Shown here in pieces: positions 54,687-62,102 of a stretch of DNA of 64,000 bases. The notes beneath the pieces were generated by a model, which searched no databases, was not told the origin of the DNA, and worked only from the letters and a program-made list of their open reading frames with translations. Position 1 is the first letter of the stretch, and the number at the start of each line of letters is the position of its first letter. Made by a program: the position numbers and the translations under genes. Origin of the DNA: Aquibacillus rhizosphaerae (GTDB lineage Bacteria; Bacillota; Bacilli; Bacillales; Amphibacillaceae); NCBI RefSeq assembly GCF_030282825.1, contig NZ_JASTZU010000034.1:124001-188000 (forward strand), given 5' to 3'.

Positions 54687-54727
54687 AAATGCCCGGTAAC
54701 ATTGATTGGATGTTACCGGGCATTTAA
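54687..54727. terminator. Terminator after the potassium channel gene
   Basis: AAATGCCCGGTAACAT and ATGTTACCGGGCATTT form a perfect 16-bp stem around a seven-base loop. Confidence 0.82.
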
Positions 54728-54734
54728 ATTAAAA

Positions 54735-54980
54735 GTAGGAAGGATGACTATTGCGTCCTCTTTAGCTATAACGTTCATTTCATAGATTGGAGCAACAGTG
54801 GGGAAAATAACAACAGGGCAAGTCGAGTACATGCCAGCGCTGATTATGGTGATAGCAAGCTTAATCGCTTCACCATTAGGTGCGATGTTAGGTGAAAAAA
54901 TAAATACACATGTTTTGCAGATTGTGTTGGCATTGTTAATCGTAGCCACCGCAATAAAGATATGGTTAGATATTTTATAA
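54735..54980 (+). pseudogene. Remnant of a TauE/SafE-family anion exporter
   Basis: Only the C-terminal third of a sulfite/organosulfonate exporter-like protein is left. In one frame the segment reads MTIASSLAITFIS, a TAG stop (54783-54785), then [37 protein letters not shown] and a last helix to the stop at 54980. The typical N-terminal helices are absent because the terminator of the preceding gene lies immediately upstream. The truncation plus nonsense codon indicates a dead gene. It is followed after 42 bases by the HesB-like gene. Confidence 0.75.
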
Positions 54981-55022
54981 CTGTAATGTATTACTAAGGG
55001 AACAATTAAAGGAGGACTTCGA

Positions 55023-55310
55023 ATGGTTAAAATTACAAGGCCTGCATTAGAAAAGTTAAAAGAGAATGTGGAGCAAGCATCAATGGCAGGAGAAATGCTA
55101 AAAGTTCGCCTTACCATGGGAATTGGTTGAGGAGGACCAAAGATTAAACTGTCTCTGGAAGAGTCAGCTTCAGAAAATGATCAACTAATAGAACAAGACA
55201 AAATTGTATTTTTAATAAGTGAAAAAGATCAAATCTATTTTAACAATACAAAAATCGATTATACGAAAAACGTATTAGGTGATGGGAATTTCATTGTACT
55301 TCGTGTATGA
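55023..55310 (+). CDS. HesB/IscA-like protein with in-frame UGA at the conserved Cys position (possible selenoprotein or nonsense allele)
   Basis: A 95-codon frame beginning MVKITRPALEKLKENVEQA with AAAGGAGG seven bases before the ATG. It is open except for one TGA at codon 36 (55128-55130), in the context LRLTMGIG-UGA-GGPKIKLSLEES as read here (KVRLTMGIG before, GGPKIKLSLEES after). HesB-like family members carry Cys, and in some bacteria selenocysteine, exactly before GGP. The downstream part (DKIVFLISEKDQIYFNNTKIDY...GNFIVLRV) looks well kept. A weak stem (CCAAAGA / TCTCTGG) starts seven bases after the UGA, but its loop lacks the usual G-rich start, so a bacterial SECIS is not convincing. 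The adjacent TauE remnant favours decay. Both readings remain open. Confidence 0.6.
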
Positions 55311-55434
55311 AAATAATAGATTTTTCTCCATATTTTTATGGAATTTAAAATTAAGTGATTGGATATATCGGACAAGCTAGGTCAGCAAAGGGCACCTCTT
55401 TTAGAGTCTCAACCTCGGTTTATATAAAGTAAAT

Positions 55435-56256
55435 CTACTGAGGATATTCAGCATAAGCTGTTCTCAATGGAGAATATAGGCGAGGTTTGGTTGATTGATA
55501 CCATTTTAAACAAAGAATAAAAATAATAACTATATCAATTACATCTCCACCATAGTACATAATCTTAGCCCCCATTTCCGCTTGAGAAATACTAACTCCA
55601 TTTGGTGGATTAGCATAGATAAATTTTGATAAAATACCATGTGCGGCTAAGGTGATTATTAATACACTAGATCTATAGATGTAACTCTTTCGATGTGGTG
55701 TTGGGTCAATATAAATCATAGATGAAGTAAATAAAAAACCTGCGATAAATACATGTAGATGAATAAAAATATAGAGTGATATGTTGTGATGCATCATGGA
55801 GTATAAGTTTGAAGTATAAAGTATCCATAGACCTCCAATATTTAGGATCGCTGCAATAATTGGATTCGTTAGAAATGAGACAAGTCTACTTCTTAGTAGT
55901 CGAGATAAACGTCTTGCTATATTTACATTTAGCGCACGCATGAGGAGTGTTAACGGAGCAGCCAGTACCATGAGGAGTGGTGCTAACATTCCTAGTAGCA
56001 AGTGACTAAACATATGAGCTTCAAAACTTGAATGTGAAAGCTCTGCTAATGGACCTGTTATCGAGCTAATCGCACAGATCGATCCCGTCAACCAATATCC
56101 CATCCTAAAAAACGACCACTTTTTATATTTCCGATTGGAAATGATAACGGTAAGGACATAAATAAGAAGTCCAATTGCAAATGGTAGTATCAAGACAAGT
56201 TGAGGGAGCAATCCTATTCCATCAAGGTTTAAATTTGTATGGTGCGTGCCATTCAT
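55435..56256 (-). CDS. CtaG-type cytochrome c oxidase assembly protein
   Basis: A 273-residue membrane protein with about seven helices of the caa3_CtaG family. Conserved His-rich pieces: LAELSHSSFEAHMFSHLLLGMLAPLLMVLAAP, LYSMMHHNISLYIFIHLHVFIAGFLF and THGIL-like LAAHGILSKF, with late MYYGGDVIDIVII. Such proteins help insert CuB into haem-copper oxidases. ATG 56256 has AAGGAG eight bases upstream and overlaps the end of the DUF2243 gene by four bases. A ba3 oxidase is encoded in the same window (22.6-24.9 kb), though not adjacent. Confidence 0.88.
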   Translation of the reverse strand: MNGTHHTNLNLDGIGLLPQLVLILPFAIGLLIYVLTVIISNRKYKKWSFFRMGYWLTGSICAISSITGPLAELSHSSFEAHMFSHLLLGMLAPLLMVLAAPLTLLMRALNVNIARRLSRLLRSRLVSFLTNPIIAAILNIGGLWILYTSNLYSMMHHNISLYIFIHLHVFIAGFLFTSSMIYIDPTPHRKSYIYRSSVLIITLAAHGILSKFIYANPPNGVSISQAEMGAKIMYYGGDVIDIVIIFILCLKWYQSTKPRLYSPLRTAYAEYPQ

Positions 56257-56726
56257 GTAATGTACTCCTTTCTTGTTCGGAAAACTAACAAACCACCAAG
56301 TACAATCATGATAATGGCAATAATATTCCATACCAAATCATAAGGGACCACATTTTCAACATAGCGAATCTGATGAATCCTCATTAGTTTGTGTTGTATA
56401 ATTCCGTCATATAACTGAAAAACACCTGCTCCAAGTAAGACTCCTCCAACCCACCTAGTCATTAATACGGATTGTCGTCTACGAAGATCTGCAAACATAA
56501 ATAGGGATCCGATGGTTGCAAACCAGCTAAATGCGTGGAAAAGACCATCAGAGACAAGCCCAATATCTGTAGTTGATTTATCATAAAAATGATGCCACCT
56601 GAGCAGTTGATGAAATACCATCTCATCAATAAAGGCGGCAAGTCCAAGACCGAAAAGAAATCCTGACCATAAGTTTTTCGAACGGGATATCGTATTGTTA
56701 TTATTGATCATGTTATCACTTGTCAT
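56253..56726 (-). CDS. DUF2243 membrane protein
   Basis: A 157-residue protein with four helices. Characteristic motifs are FGLGLAAFIDEMVFHQLLRWHHFYD (residues 25-48), DGLFHAFSW, LLGAGVFQLYDGIIQHKLMRIHQIRY and DLVWNIIA. The family is widely encoded next to CtaG-like genes, as here, with a four-base overlap. The His/Asp pattern suggests metal or haem-copper handling, but its role is unproven. AGGTGATC precedes the ATG. Confidence 0.88.
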   Translation of the reverse strand: MTSDNMINNNNTISRSKNLWSGFLFGLGLAAFIDEMVFHQLLRWHHFYDKSTTDIGLVSDGLFHAFSWFATIGSLFMFADLRRRQSVLMTRWVGGVLLGAGVFQLYDGIIQHKLMRIHQIRYVENVVPYDLVWNIIAIIMIVLGGLLVFRTRKEYIT

Positions 56727-57241
56727 AGAAAGAGATCACCTGCATATTTTAAAAAAGATTTTTTCGTAAACATTGTTGCTTCACAACCATCAAACTTTCT
56801 ATAAAGTTTGCACTAATAGCTATGTTAATATCCCCACCGGGCAGTCGCTTTCTTCGGGCAACGCTTCAACTGTACAATCATCCTAACCAAAAGACTTCGA
56901 TGATATGCATGAGATTCTTTTTATCATCAGATTTATTTTCAGATTATATAAAGCATACACTTGAAATTGTCAATAAATTATAGAAACAAGTCAGGCATTA
57001 CACTTGAGATTTTGAGGATATGTTTTTACCATTGTCTAATAAGAACTTATAGAATTCTAGTTTTTACTGCCAGCGATTAAGGTCGCATGGATAAAAACCA
57101 TACTTATGTTAAAAGTCGCTTTTTGTTAGTCAGAAAACTATTAATTCTACCAAATAAAAAGGAAATAGCTAGAAAAATGGAGAATATTTACTAAACAGGA
57201 ATTATATTAACTTGTAGAATGATATAAATAGGAGGGATAAA
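56727..57241. other. 515-base divergent intergenic region
   Basis: It lies between the DUF2243 (minus) and DUF2252 (plus) genes. A GC-richer stretch at about 56834-56880 (CCACCGGGCAGTCGC, TTCGGGCAACGCTTC) stands out from the AT-rich surroundings and may be a decayed intergenic repeat. No ORF, terminator or clear promoter could be settled. Confidence 0.35.
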
Positions 57242-58594
57242 ATGGTTCAAAATATAAAAGAAACAATTAAAAATACAAAAAAACACTTACGAAAACAAGC
57301 GTTGCATACTATTTTAGAGCAATTTGATCACCATGTAATGAGACTAAGTAAAACAGATCGTCGAGCTAAATACGACAAGATGAAACAAAACCCTTATAGT
57401 TTCTTTCGAGGAAGTACGTATTTGTTTTATTATGATGTAACTAAAATCCCTTTTTCCCATCATACAGATGAAAATAAACCAACTTGGATTATGGGTGACC
57501 TCCATTTTGATAACTTTAGTGGCTTTCAAAATGAAAATCAGGACATTGTATTTGATGTTGATGATTTTGATGAGGGATATGTAGGTTCCTATCTCTACGA
57601 TGTCTTAAGAATGGTTGTCAGTATTCGGTTGTTGGCCAATCAACAAGGCTTTATTGAAGAAGATCAGGATTCACTCGTTAAAACTTACTTGAAAACCTAT
57701 TATAAACAGTTGAAAAAGTTCGCTGAAGGTGAAAAAAATCCAGTAACGACAAAGTACACAACTGACAATACCAAAGGTCCTATTAATAAAACATTAAAAA
57801 AGCTAGAGGAACGAAAAGCAAGCCATGAACTAGATAAACAAACAACAGTAGATGAAAATGGTGAGAGAAAATTTAATAGAGAAAATACTAAATTAGGTGC
57901 TGTATCCAATAATGAGTATAGAGAAATTTGTAAGGTATGGAATCAATACATTGAAAGTTTATCGGAAAAGACTTTTCAAGGAATTGATCATTACGTTATA
58001 AAAGATATTGTAAAGAAAAATGGAGCAGGAATTGGATCGACTGGTTTAAAAAGGTTTTATATTTTAATAGAAGGACAACATGATAATGAACACCACGACG
58101 ATATCATATTGGAGGCTAAGGAAGCTCGAACTCCAGTACCTGGTTACTTTTGTCCTTATAACGAAGAATTTTGGAATACATTTAATCATCAAGGTAAACG
58201 AGTTATAACGACCCAGCAGGCAATGCATCACGAAGCTGATCCATATTTGGGTTATTTTACGATGCAAAATCGGGAATTTTATGTACGAGAACGCTCGCCA
58301 TATGAAAAAGATATAAAAGAAAAAGATCTACAGGAATTTAAAGATGTAAAACAAACGATAAAGACAATGGCTAAAATATCTGCAAAGATACATGCGAGAG
58401 CTGACGAAGATATTAAGCACGGTTTATTAGATTATCATAGTGAGAAGGAAATACTAAAAGCAATTGGTGAAGATAAAGATGGTTTTAAAAAAGAAATGAT
58501 TACTTGGTCAAAGTTTTATCAAGAACGAGTAGAAGAAGATTATCTGTTATTTAATGAGTGGTTAGAAGAGTACTTCTATAAGAAGAAAAATTAG
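57242..58594 (+). CDS. DUF2252 family protein (kinase-like fold)
   Basis: A 450-residue soluble protein. The family core WIMGDLHFDNFSGF and IVFDVDDFDEGYVGSYLYDVLR (about residues 81-120) resembles the catalytic HxDxxxxN and DxD segments of aminoglycoside-phosphotransferase-like kinases. Other conserved parts are NPYSFFRGSTYLFYYD near residue 50, GIGSTGLKRFYILIEG, and the C-terminal IHARADEDIKHGLL. The substrate is unknown. GGAGGGATAAA precedes the ATG. It stands alone with its own terminator. Confidence 0.88.
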   Translation: MVQNIKETIKNTKKHLRKQALHTILEQFDHHVMRLSKTDRRAKYDKMKQNPYSFFRGSTYLFYYDVTKIPFSHHTDENKPTWIMGDLHFDNFSGFQNENQDIVFDVDDFDEGYVGSYLYDVLRMVVSIRLLANQQGFIEEDQDSLVKTYLKTYYKQLKKFAEGEKNPVTTKYTTDNTKGPINKTLKKLEERKASHELDKQTTVDENGERKFNRENTKLGAVSNNEYREICKVWNQYIESLSEKTFQGIDHYVIKDIVKKNGAGIGSTGLKRFYILIEGQHDNEHHDDIILEAKEARTPVPGYFCPYNEEFWNTFNHQGKRVITTQQAMHHEADPYLGYFTMQNREFYVRERSPYEKDIKEKDLQEFKDVKQTIKTMAKISAKIHARADEDIKHGLLDYHSEKEILKAIGEDKDGFKKEMITWSKFYQERVEEDYLLFNEWLEEYFYKKKN

Positions 58595-58603
58595 TTTTTA
58601 TTG

Positions 58604-58641
58604 AAAGCGTATAGACATAGTGTCTATACGCTTTGCTTAAC
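58604..58641 (+). terminator. Terminator after the DUF2252 gene
   Basis: A perfect AAAGCGTATAGACA / TGTCTATACGCTTT stem with loop TAG; the T tract after it is short. Confidence 0.8.
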
Positions 58642-58755
58642 TCGTAGTCTTTGAAAGATAACTTAATAGCTATCACTATTGTGTATAACTATAAAATACA
58701 AGGAGTTAAATCTTCAAAAATATCCATGATACAACCTGAACTCTATAATGAAATA

Positions 58756-58797
58756 CAAAAAAGTTGCGTACTAGCCACAAGGGGCTATACGCAACTA
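58756..58797 (-). terminator. Terminator of the second DoxX gene
   Basis: AGTTGCGTACTAGCC and GGCTATACGCAACT pair with one mismatch, and on the minus strand are followed by six T residues, directly past the DoxX-2 stop. Confidence 0.85.
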
Positions 58798-58799
58798 TC

Positions 58800-59318
58800 T
58801 TAAACTTCTATCGGTGTTTTTGCTTCGGGACGTTCTTTTTTAACTAGTTTACTTTTTAGAAAAGGAATAGCGTATCTATCTAAACCAAATTTACCAGCAT
58901 TTGCTCCAGCAACAAGGACAAAGATACCTAATAGAATCATTTGACCGTTTGTACTTACTGTTCCACTGAATATGAATGAGAAGTTCATAACCATTCCCAT
59001 TAGTACTGCGAAGTTAGTGAAAAGCCCTAAAATTAAAGCAATCCCAATAAGTAGTTCTCCCCACATAACAAGGAAAGTGAAAAGACTGGCATTTGGTATA
59101 GCAACATTTTCTAAGAATACAGCCCACCAACCTTGAACTGCTGGATGTTCACCAGTAGATTTAGCAACGGCACCGTGTAAGAAACCAGTTGCATCAAAAC
59201 CACCACCTGTAATTTTCCCCCAACCACCTGTAATCCATGTATAGCCTAAATAAATACGAATAATTGCTAATAAACCAGCTACAACATTATTTTTTCTTAA
59301 AAGTTCCAACATTTTCAT
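58800..59318 (-). CDS. DoxX-family membrane protein, paralogue 2
   Basis: A 172-residue protein collinear with the DoxX protein at 52138-52656: the same four helices and the same FDATGFLHGAVAKSTGEHPAVQGWW insert, differing mainly at scattered positions and in the C-terminal 15 residues (LVKKERPEAKTPIEV versus FTKKISKEVRKTAEV). The control region upstream is also duplicated. The role is inferred to be thiol/quinone stress-related as for other DoxX proteins. It is separated from its twin by 6.1 kb of unrelated genes and faces the same way. Confidence 0.88.
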   Translation of the reverse strand: MKMLELLRKNNVVAGLLAIIRIYLGYTWITGGWGKITGGGFDATGFLHGAVAKSTGEHPAVQGWWAVFLENVAIPNASLFTFLVMWGELLIGIALILGLFTNFAVLMGMVMNFSFIFSGTVSTNGQMILLGIFVLVAGANAGKFGLDRYAIPFLKSKLVKKERPEAKTPIEV

Positions 59319-59336
59319 CCACTCCTATATTTTATT

Positions 59337-59445
59337 TTGTTCAACAATTCACATGTTTTATTTCAAGAATTCTTGTTTGTTTTCTATATTTAGATAATAA
59401 CATGTTTAAAAAGTGTGGAAAACACAATTGCTCAACAATTCACAA
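59337..59445. promoter_or_regulatory. Duplicated dyad motifs in the DoxX-2 control region
   Basis: TTGTTCAACAATTCACA (59337-59353) and TTGCTCAACAATTCACAA (59428-59445), 91 bases apart, match the pair upstream of DoxX-1 in sequence and spacing. The intervening CAAGAATTCTTG palindrome and the TTTCTATATTTAGATAATAA block are also conserved. Confidence 0.5.
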
Positions 59446-59608
59446 ATAAGAAACAAAGTTATGACAAGTTAGTGAAATCTATATATGTCTATTGACATCA
59501 AAAAGATATAGAGTTTTATTATTTTAGATGAACATGATAAAATAATATCCTGTTAAAGGATAAAGATAACAAGAAATATTCTATATTATAATAAAAGGTG
59601 AGAGAGAC

Positions 59609-60622
59609 ATGCATCCAATCGATTTTAAAATGCCCGCAGAATGGGAAAAACATAATAGAACATTAATAGCTTGGCCTGTGAAAGACTCGATGTGTTACCC
59701 AGAGGACTATGAGAAAGTAAGTAAAGGCTACATGGAAATTATTCAAGCAATTGCGGAATTTGAGCCAGTTACTGTAATTGTGAATACGTCTGATTTGGAT
59801 AAAGTTACTATGCTATTTAAAGATACGAAAATTGAAGTGTTAGCAATTGAACACAACGATGCATGGCTTAGAGATAATGGACCAACCTTTATTACTAATC
59901 ACAACGGTGATGTAGCAGCTATAAACTGGAGTTTTAATGCTTGGGGAGAAAAATATTCACCATGGGACTTAGATGATAAGGTTGCTCCAAAAATTTTAGA
60001 ACGGTATGGTGTAAAACAATTTGATGCACCAATTATAATGGAGGGCGGTTCCATCCATGTTGATGGAGAGGGTACATTGATCACGACTGAAGAATGCTTG
60101 TTAAACCCTAATCGTAATCCTCATCTAAATAAGCACCAAATTGAAAAAAATTTAAAAGATTATTTGAACGTTGAAAAAATCATTTGGCTTAAATCCGGTC
60201 TAAGTGGCGACGAAACAGATGGACATGTCGATAATATTGCTTGTTTTGTTGAACCTGGTAAAGTAATGATGCAAATATGTAACGATCCTAACGACGACAA
60301 TTATCTTATTACAAAAGAAAACTTAAGTATTTTAGATAATCTAACTGACGCTAAAGGAAGAAAAATTGAAGTTATTCCTGTGCAACAACCTCCAAAAAGA
60401 TATGATGGCGATCAGAGATTAACGTTAAGTTATTTAAACTTTTATTTTGTGAATGGTGGGATTATTTTACCTGTATTTGGCGATGATGCCGAAGAAATGG
60501 ATCACAAAGCAGAAAAGTTATTAGCGGAGATTTTTCCTGATCGACGGATTCGTACTGTAGACGGGATGGCTATCATTCGCGAGGGTGGCAATGTGCATTG
60601 CACAACGCAACAGATGTTCTAA
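59609..60622 (+). CDS. aguA: Agmatine deiminase
   Basis: This enzyme hydrolyses agmatine to N-carbamoylputrescine and ammonia in polyamine synthesis. A 337-residue pentein-fold enzyme with the catalytic triad region DAWLRDNGPTF, SGDETDGHVDNIA (Asp/His), and the nucleophilic Cys at residue 331 in EGGNVHCTTQQ. All key residues are intact. AGGTGAGAGAG precedes the ATG. A TTGACA box at 59492 may be part of its promoter. aguB follows after 29 bases, forming a two-gene operon. Confidence 0.95.
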   Translation: MHPIDFKMPAEWEKHNRTLIAWPVKDSMCYPEDYEKVSKGYMEIIQAIAEFEPVTVIVNTSDLDKVTMLFKDTKIEVLAIEHNDAWLRDNGPTFITNHNGDVAAINWSFNAWGEKYSPWDLDDKVAPKILERYGVKQFDAPIIMEGGSIHVDGEGTLITTEECLLNPNRNPHLNKHQIEKNLKDYLNVEKIIWLKSGLSGDETDGHVDNIACFVEPGKVMMQICNDPNDDNYLITKENLSILDNLTDAKGRKIEVIPVQQPPKRYDGDQRLTLSYLNFYFVNGGIILPVFGDDAEEMDHKAEKLLAEIFPDRRIRTVDGMAIIREGGNVHCTTQQMF

Positions 60623-60651
60623 CTACCTAATAAAGAAACGAGGTTATATGT

Positions 60652-61527
60652 ATGAGAAAAGTAAAAGTCGCAGCGACACAGATGAGCTGTTCAAACGATA
60701 TAGAAGAAAATATAGCTAAAGCGGATTCCGTAGTAAAAGAAGCTGCTGCACAAGGTGCAAATATTATCTTATTACAAGAATTATTTGAAACACCATATTT
60801 CTGTCAAAAGGAAAAAGCAGACTATTATGGACATGCGACAGAATTAGAAAATAATAAAGCGGTTATTCACTTTAAAGCATTGGCAAAAGAATTACAGGTT
60901 GTATTGCCGATTAGTTTCTACGAGAAAAAGAATAATGCTAGATATAATTCGCTTGCTGTCATTGATGCTGATGGTGAAGTGTTGGGTAAATACCGCAAGA
61001 GTCATATTCCTGATGGCCCAGGTTATGAGGAGAAATTTTACTTTAATCCAGGTGATACTGGCTTCAAAGTCTGGGACACAAAATTCGGGAAAATTGGCGT
61101 AGGAATTTGTTGGGATCAATGGTATCCAGAAGCAGCCAGGTGCATGGCTTTAATGGGAGCGGAAATTCTCTTATATCCAACTGCAATTGGTTCGGAACCG
61201 CAAGATACATCAATAGATTCAAAAGATCACTGGCAAACGTGTATGCTTGGTCATGCTGCAGCCAATTTAATGCCTGTCATTGCCTCTAACAGGATTGGTG
61301 TTGAGGAGGATGAGGATTCTAAGATTACTTTCTATGGTTCATCGTTTATTGCAGGAGCCCAAGGAAACAAGATTACTGAAGCAGGCCGTGAAGAACAGGC
61401 TGTCATTATGGCGGAATTCGATTTAGAAGAATTAGATACACAACGAATTGAATGGGGTATTTTTAGAGATCGCCGTCCTGACCTATATAAAGTTATTACA
61501 ACATATGATGGAAGTACAATCGTATAA
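60652..61527 (+). CDS. aguB: N-carbamoylputrescine amidase
   Basis: A nitrilase-superfamily enzyme that converts N-carbamoylputrescine to putrescine, CO2 and ammonia, completing the AguA-AguB route. The 291 residues contain the catalytic Glu (ILLQELFETPYF), Lys (KYRKSHIPDGPGY) and Cys at about residue 153 (GVGICWDQWYPEAAR). TAIGSEPQD and RIEWGIFRDRRPDLY are typical of this specificity. AACGAGG precedes the ATG. No arginine decarboxylase is seen in the window, so agmatine is made elsewhere or imported. Confidence 0.95.
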   Translation: MRKVKVAATQMSCSNDIEENIAKADSVVKEAAAQGANIILLQELFETPYFCQKEKADYYGHATELENNKAVIHFKALAKELQVVLPISFYEKKNNARYNSLAVIDADGEVLGKYRKSHIPDGPGYEEKFYFNPGDTGFKVWDTKFGKIGVGICWDQWYPEAARCMALMGAEILLYPTAIGSEPQDTSIDSKDHWQTCMLGHAAANLMPVIASNRIGVEEDEDSKITFYGSSFIAGAQGNKITEAGREEQAVIMAEFDLEELDTQRIEWGIFRDRRPDLYKVITTYDGSTIV

Positions 61528-61588
61528 TCGTATTTTATTATTCAGTTAATACAAAAGTTTCATAAATAAAAACTCACCGCCACACTAC

Positions 61589-61625
61589 AAAAGCTTAGAG
61601 ATACTATTCTCTAAGCTTTTTTTAG
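61589..61625 (+). terminator. Terminator of aguAB
   Basis: A perfect AAAAGCTTAGAGA / TCTCTAAGCTTTT stem with a six-base loop and a long T run. Confidence 0.9.
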
Positions 61626-61630
61626 CATAG

Positions 61631-61783
61631 AAGGAAATTATAGATTTAGTGCCCTGTGTTTAACTGACTATTACATGCGCCACGTCCAGCTATAGCGCCT
61701 AGCCAAAACAACCATCTATGTGGTGTTCTTTACCTTTGTCTTAATTGGCCTAGGGTGAGCATGGCCCTTGCGCTTTTATTCAT
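61631..61783 (+). repeat. Dispersed intergenic repeat, copy B
   Basis: It shares with copy A (27863-28025), in the same order, GGAAATTATAGA, TTAGTG.CCTGT, AACTGACTA, CCACGTCCAGCTA, AGCGCCTA, GTCTTAATTGGCC, CTAGGGTGAGC and CGCTTTT. As with copy A it sits directly after an operon terminator. It has no ORF. Confidence 0.75.
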
Positions 61784-62102
61784 ATTAGTATTTTTTATCC
61801 ATAGTCTATGCAGGGAAAACAAGTTTTACTTAAAAATAGGCATAAACTAAATTCACTTAGACCAAACAACTAAAAAAAAGCATCAACAAGGAGTTAGTAT
61901 CCTCAAATGATTTTGCTAGTATAGTACAAAAATTGTTCCAGTGTATTAAGAAAGAATCATTAGGAAACAACAAAACAAAAGGGTGTAAATAAGTATAAAT
62001 GTAAATGGAACTTATTTTAATAGTAAACCTAAACATACCTTATAAACATACATAAAAAGGGTATGATAAGAATAGTTCATCTTAATTTTGGGAGGGTTTT
62101 AT
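61784..62102 (+). other. Upstream region of the RNase J gene
   Basis: About 320 AT-rich bases between repeat copy B and the RNase J start. Several A-rich tracts are present, and TATGATAAGAAT near 62062 may include a -10 box. No ORF or clear structured RNA. Confidence 0.35.

Noticed and set aside
53350-55117. Minus-strand ORFs of 134-148 codons opposite the potassium channel and HesB-like genes
   Set aside because: They mirror membrane-protein codons, lack ribosome binding sites and contradict the clear plus-strand genes.
55128-55175. Clear bacterial SECIS hairpin after the HesB-like UGA
   Set aside because: Only a seven-pair stem with one mismatch and an eight-base loop lacking an early G was found by eye; too weak to claim.
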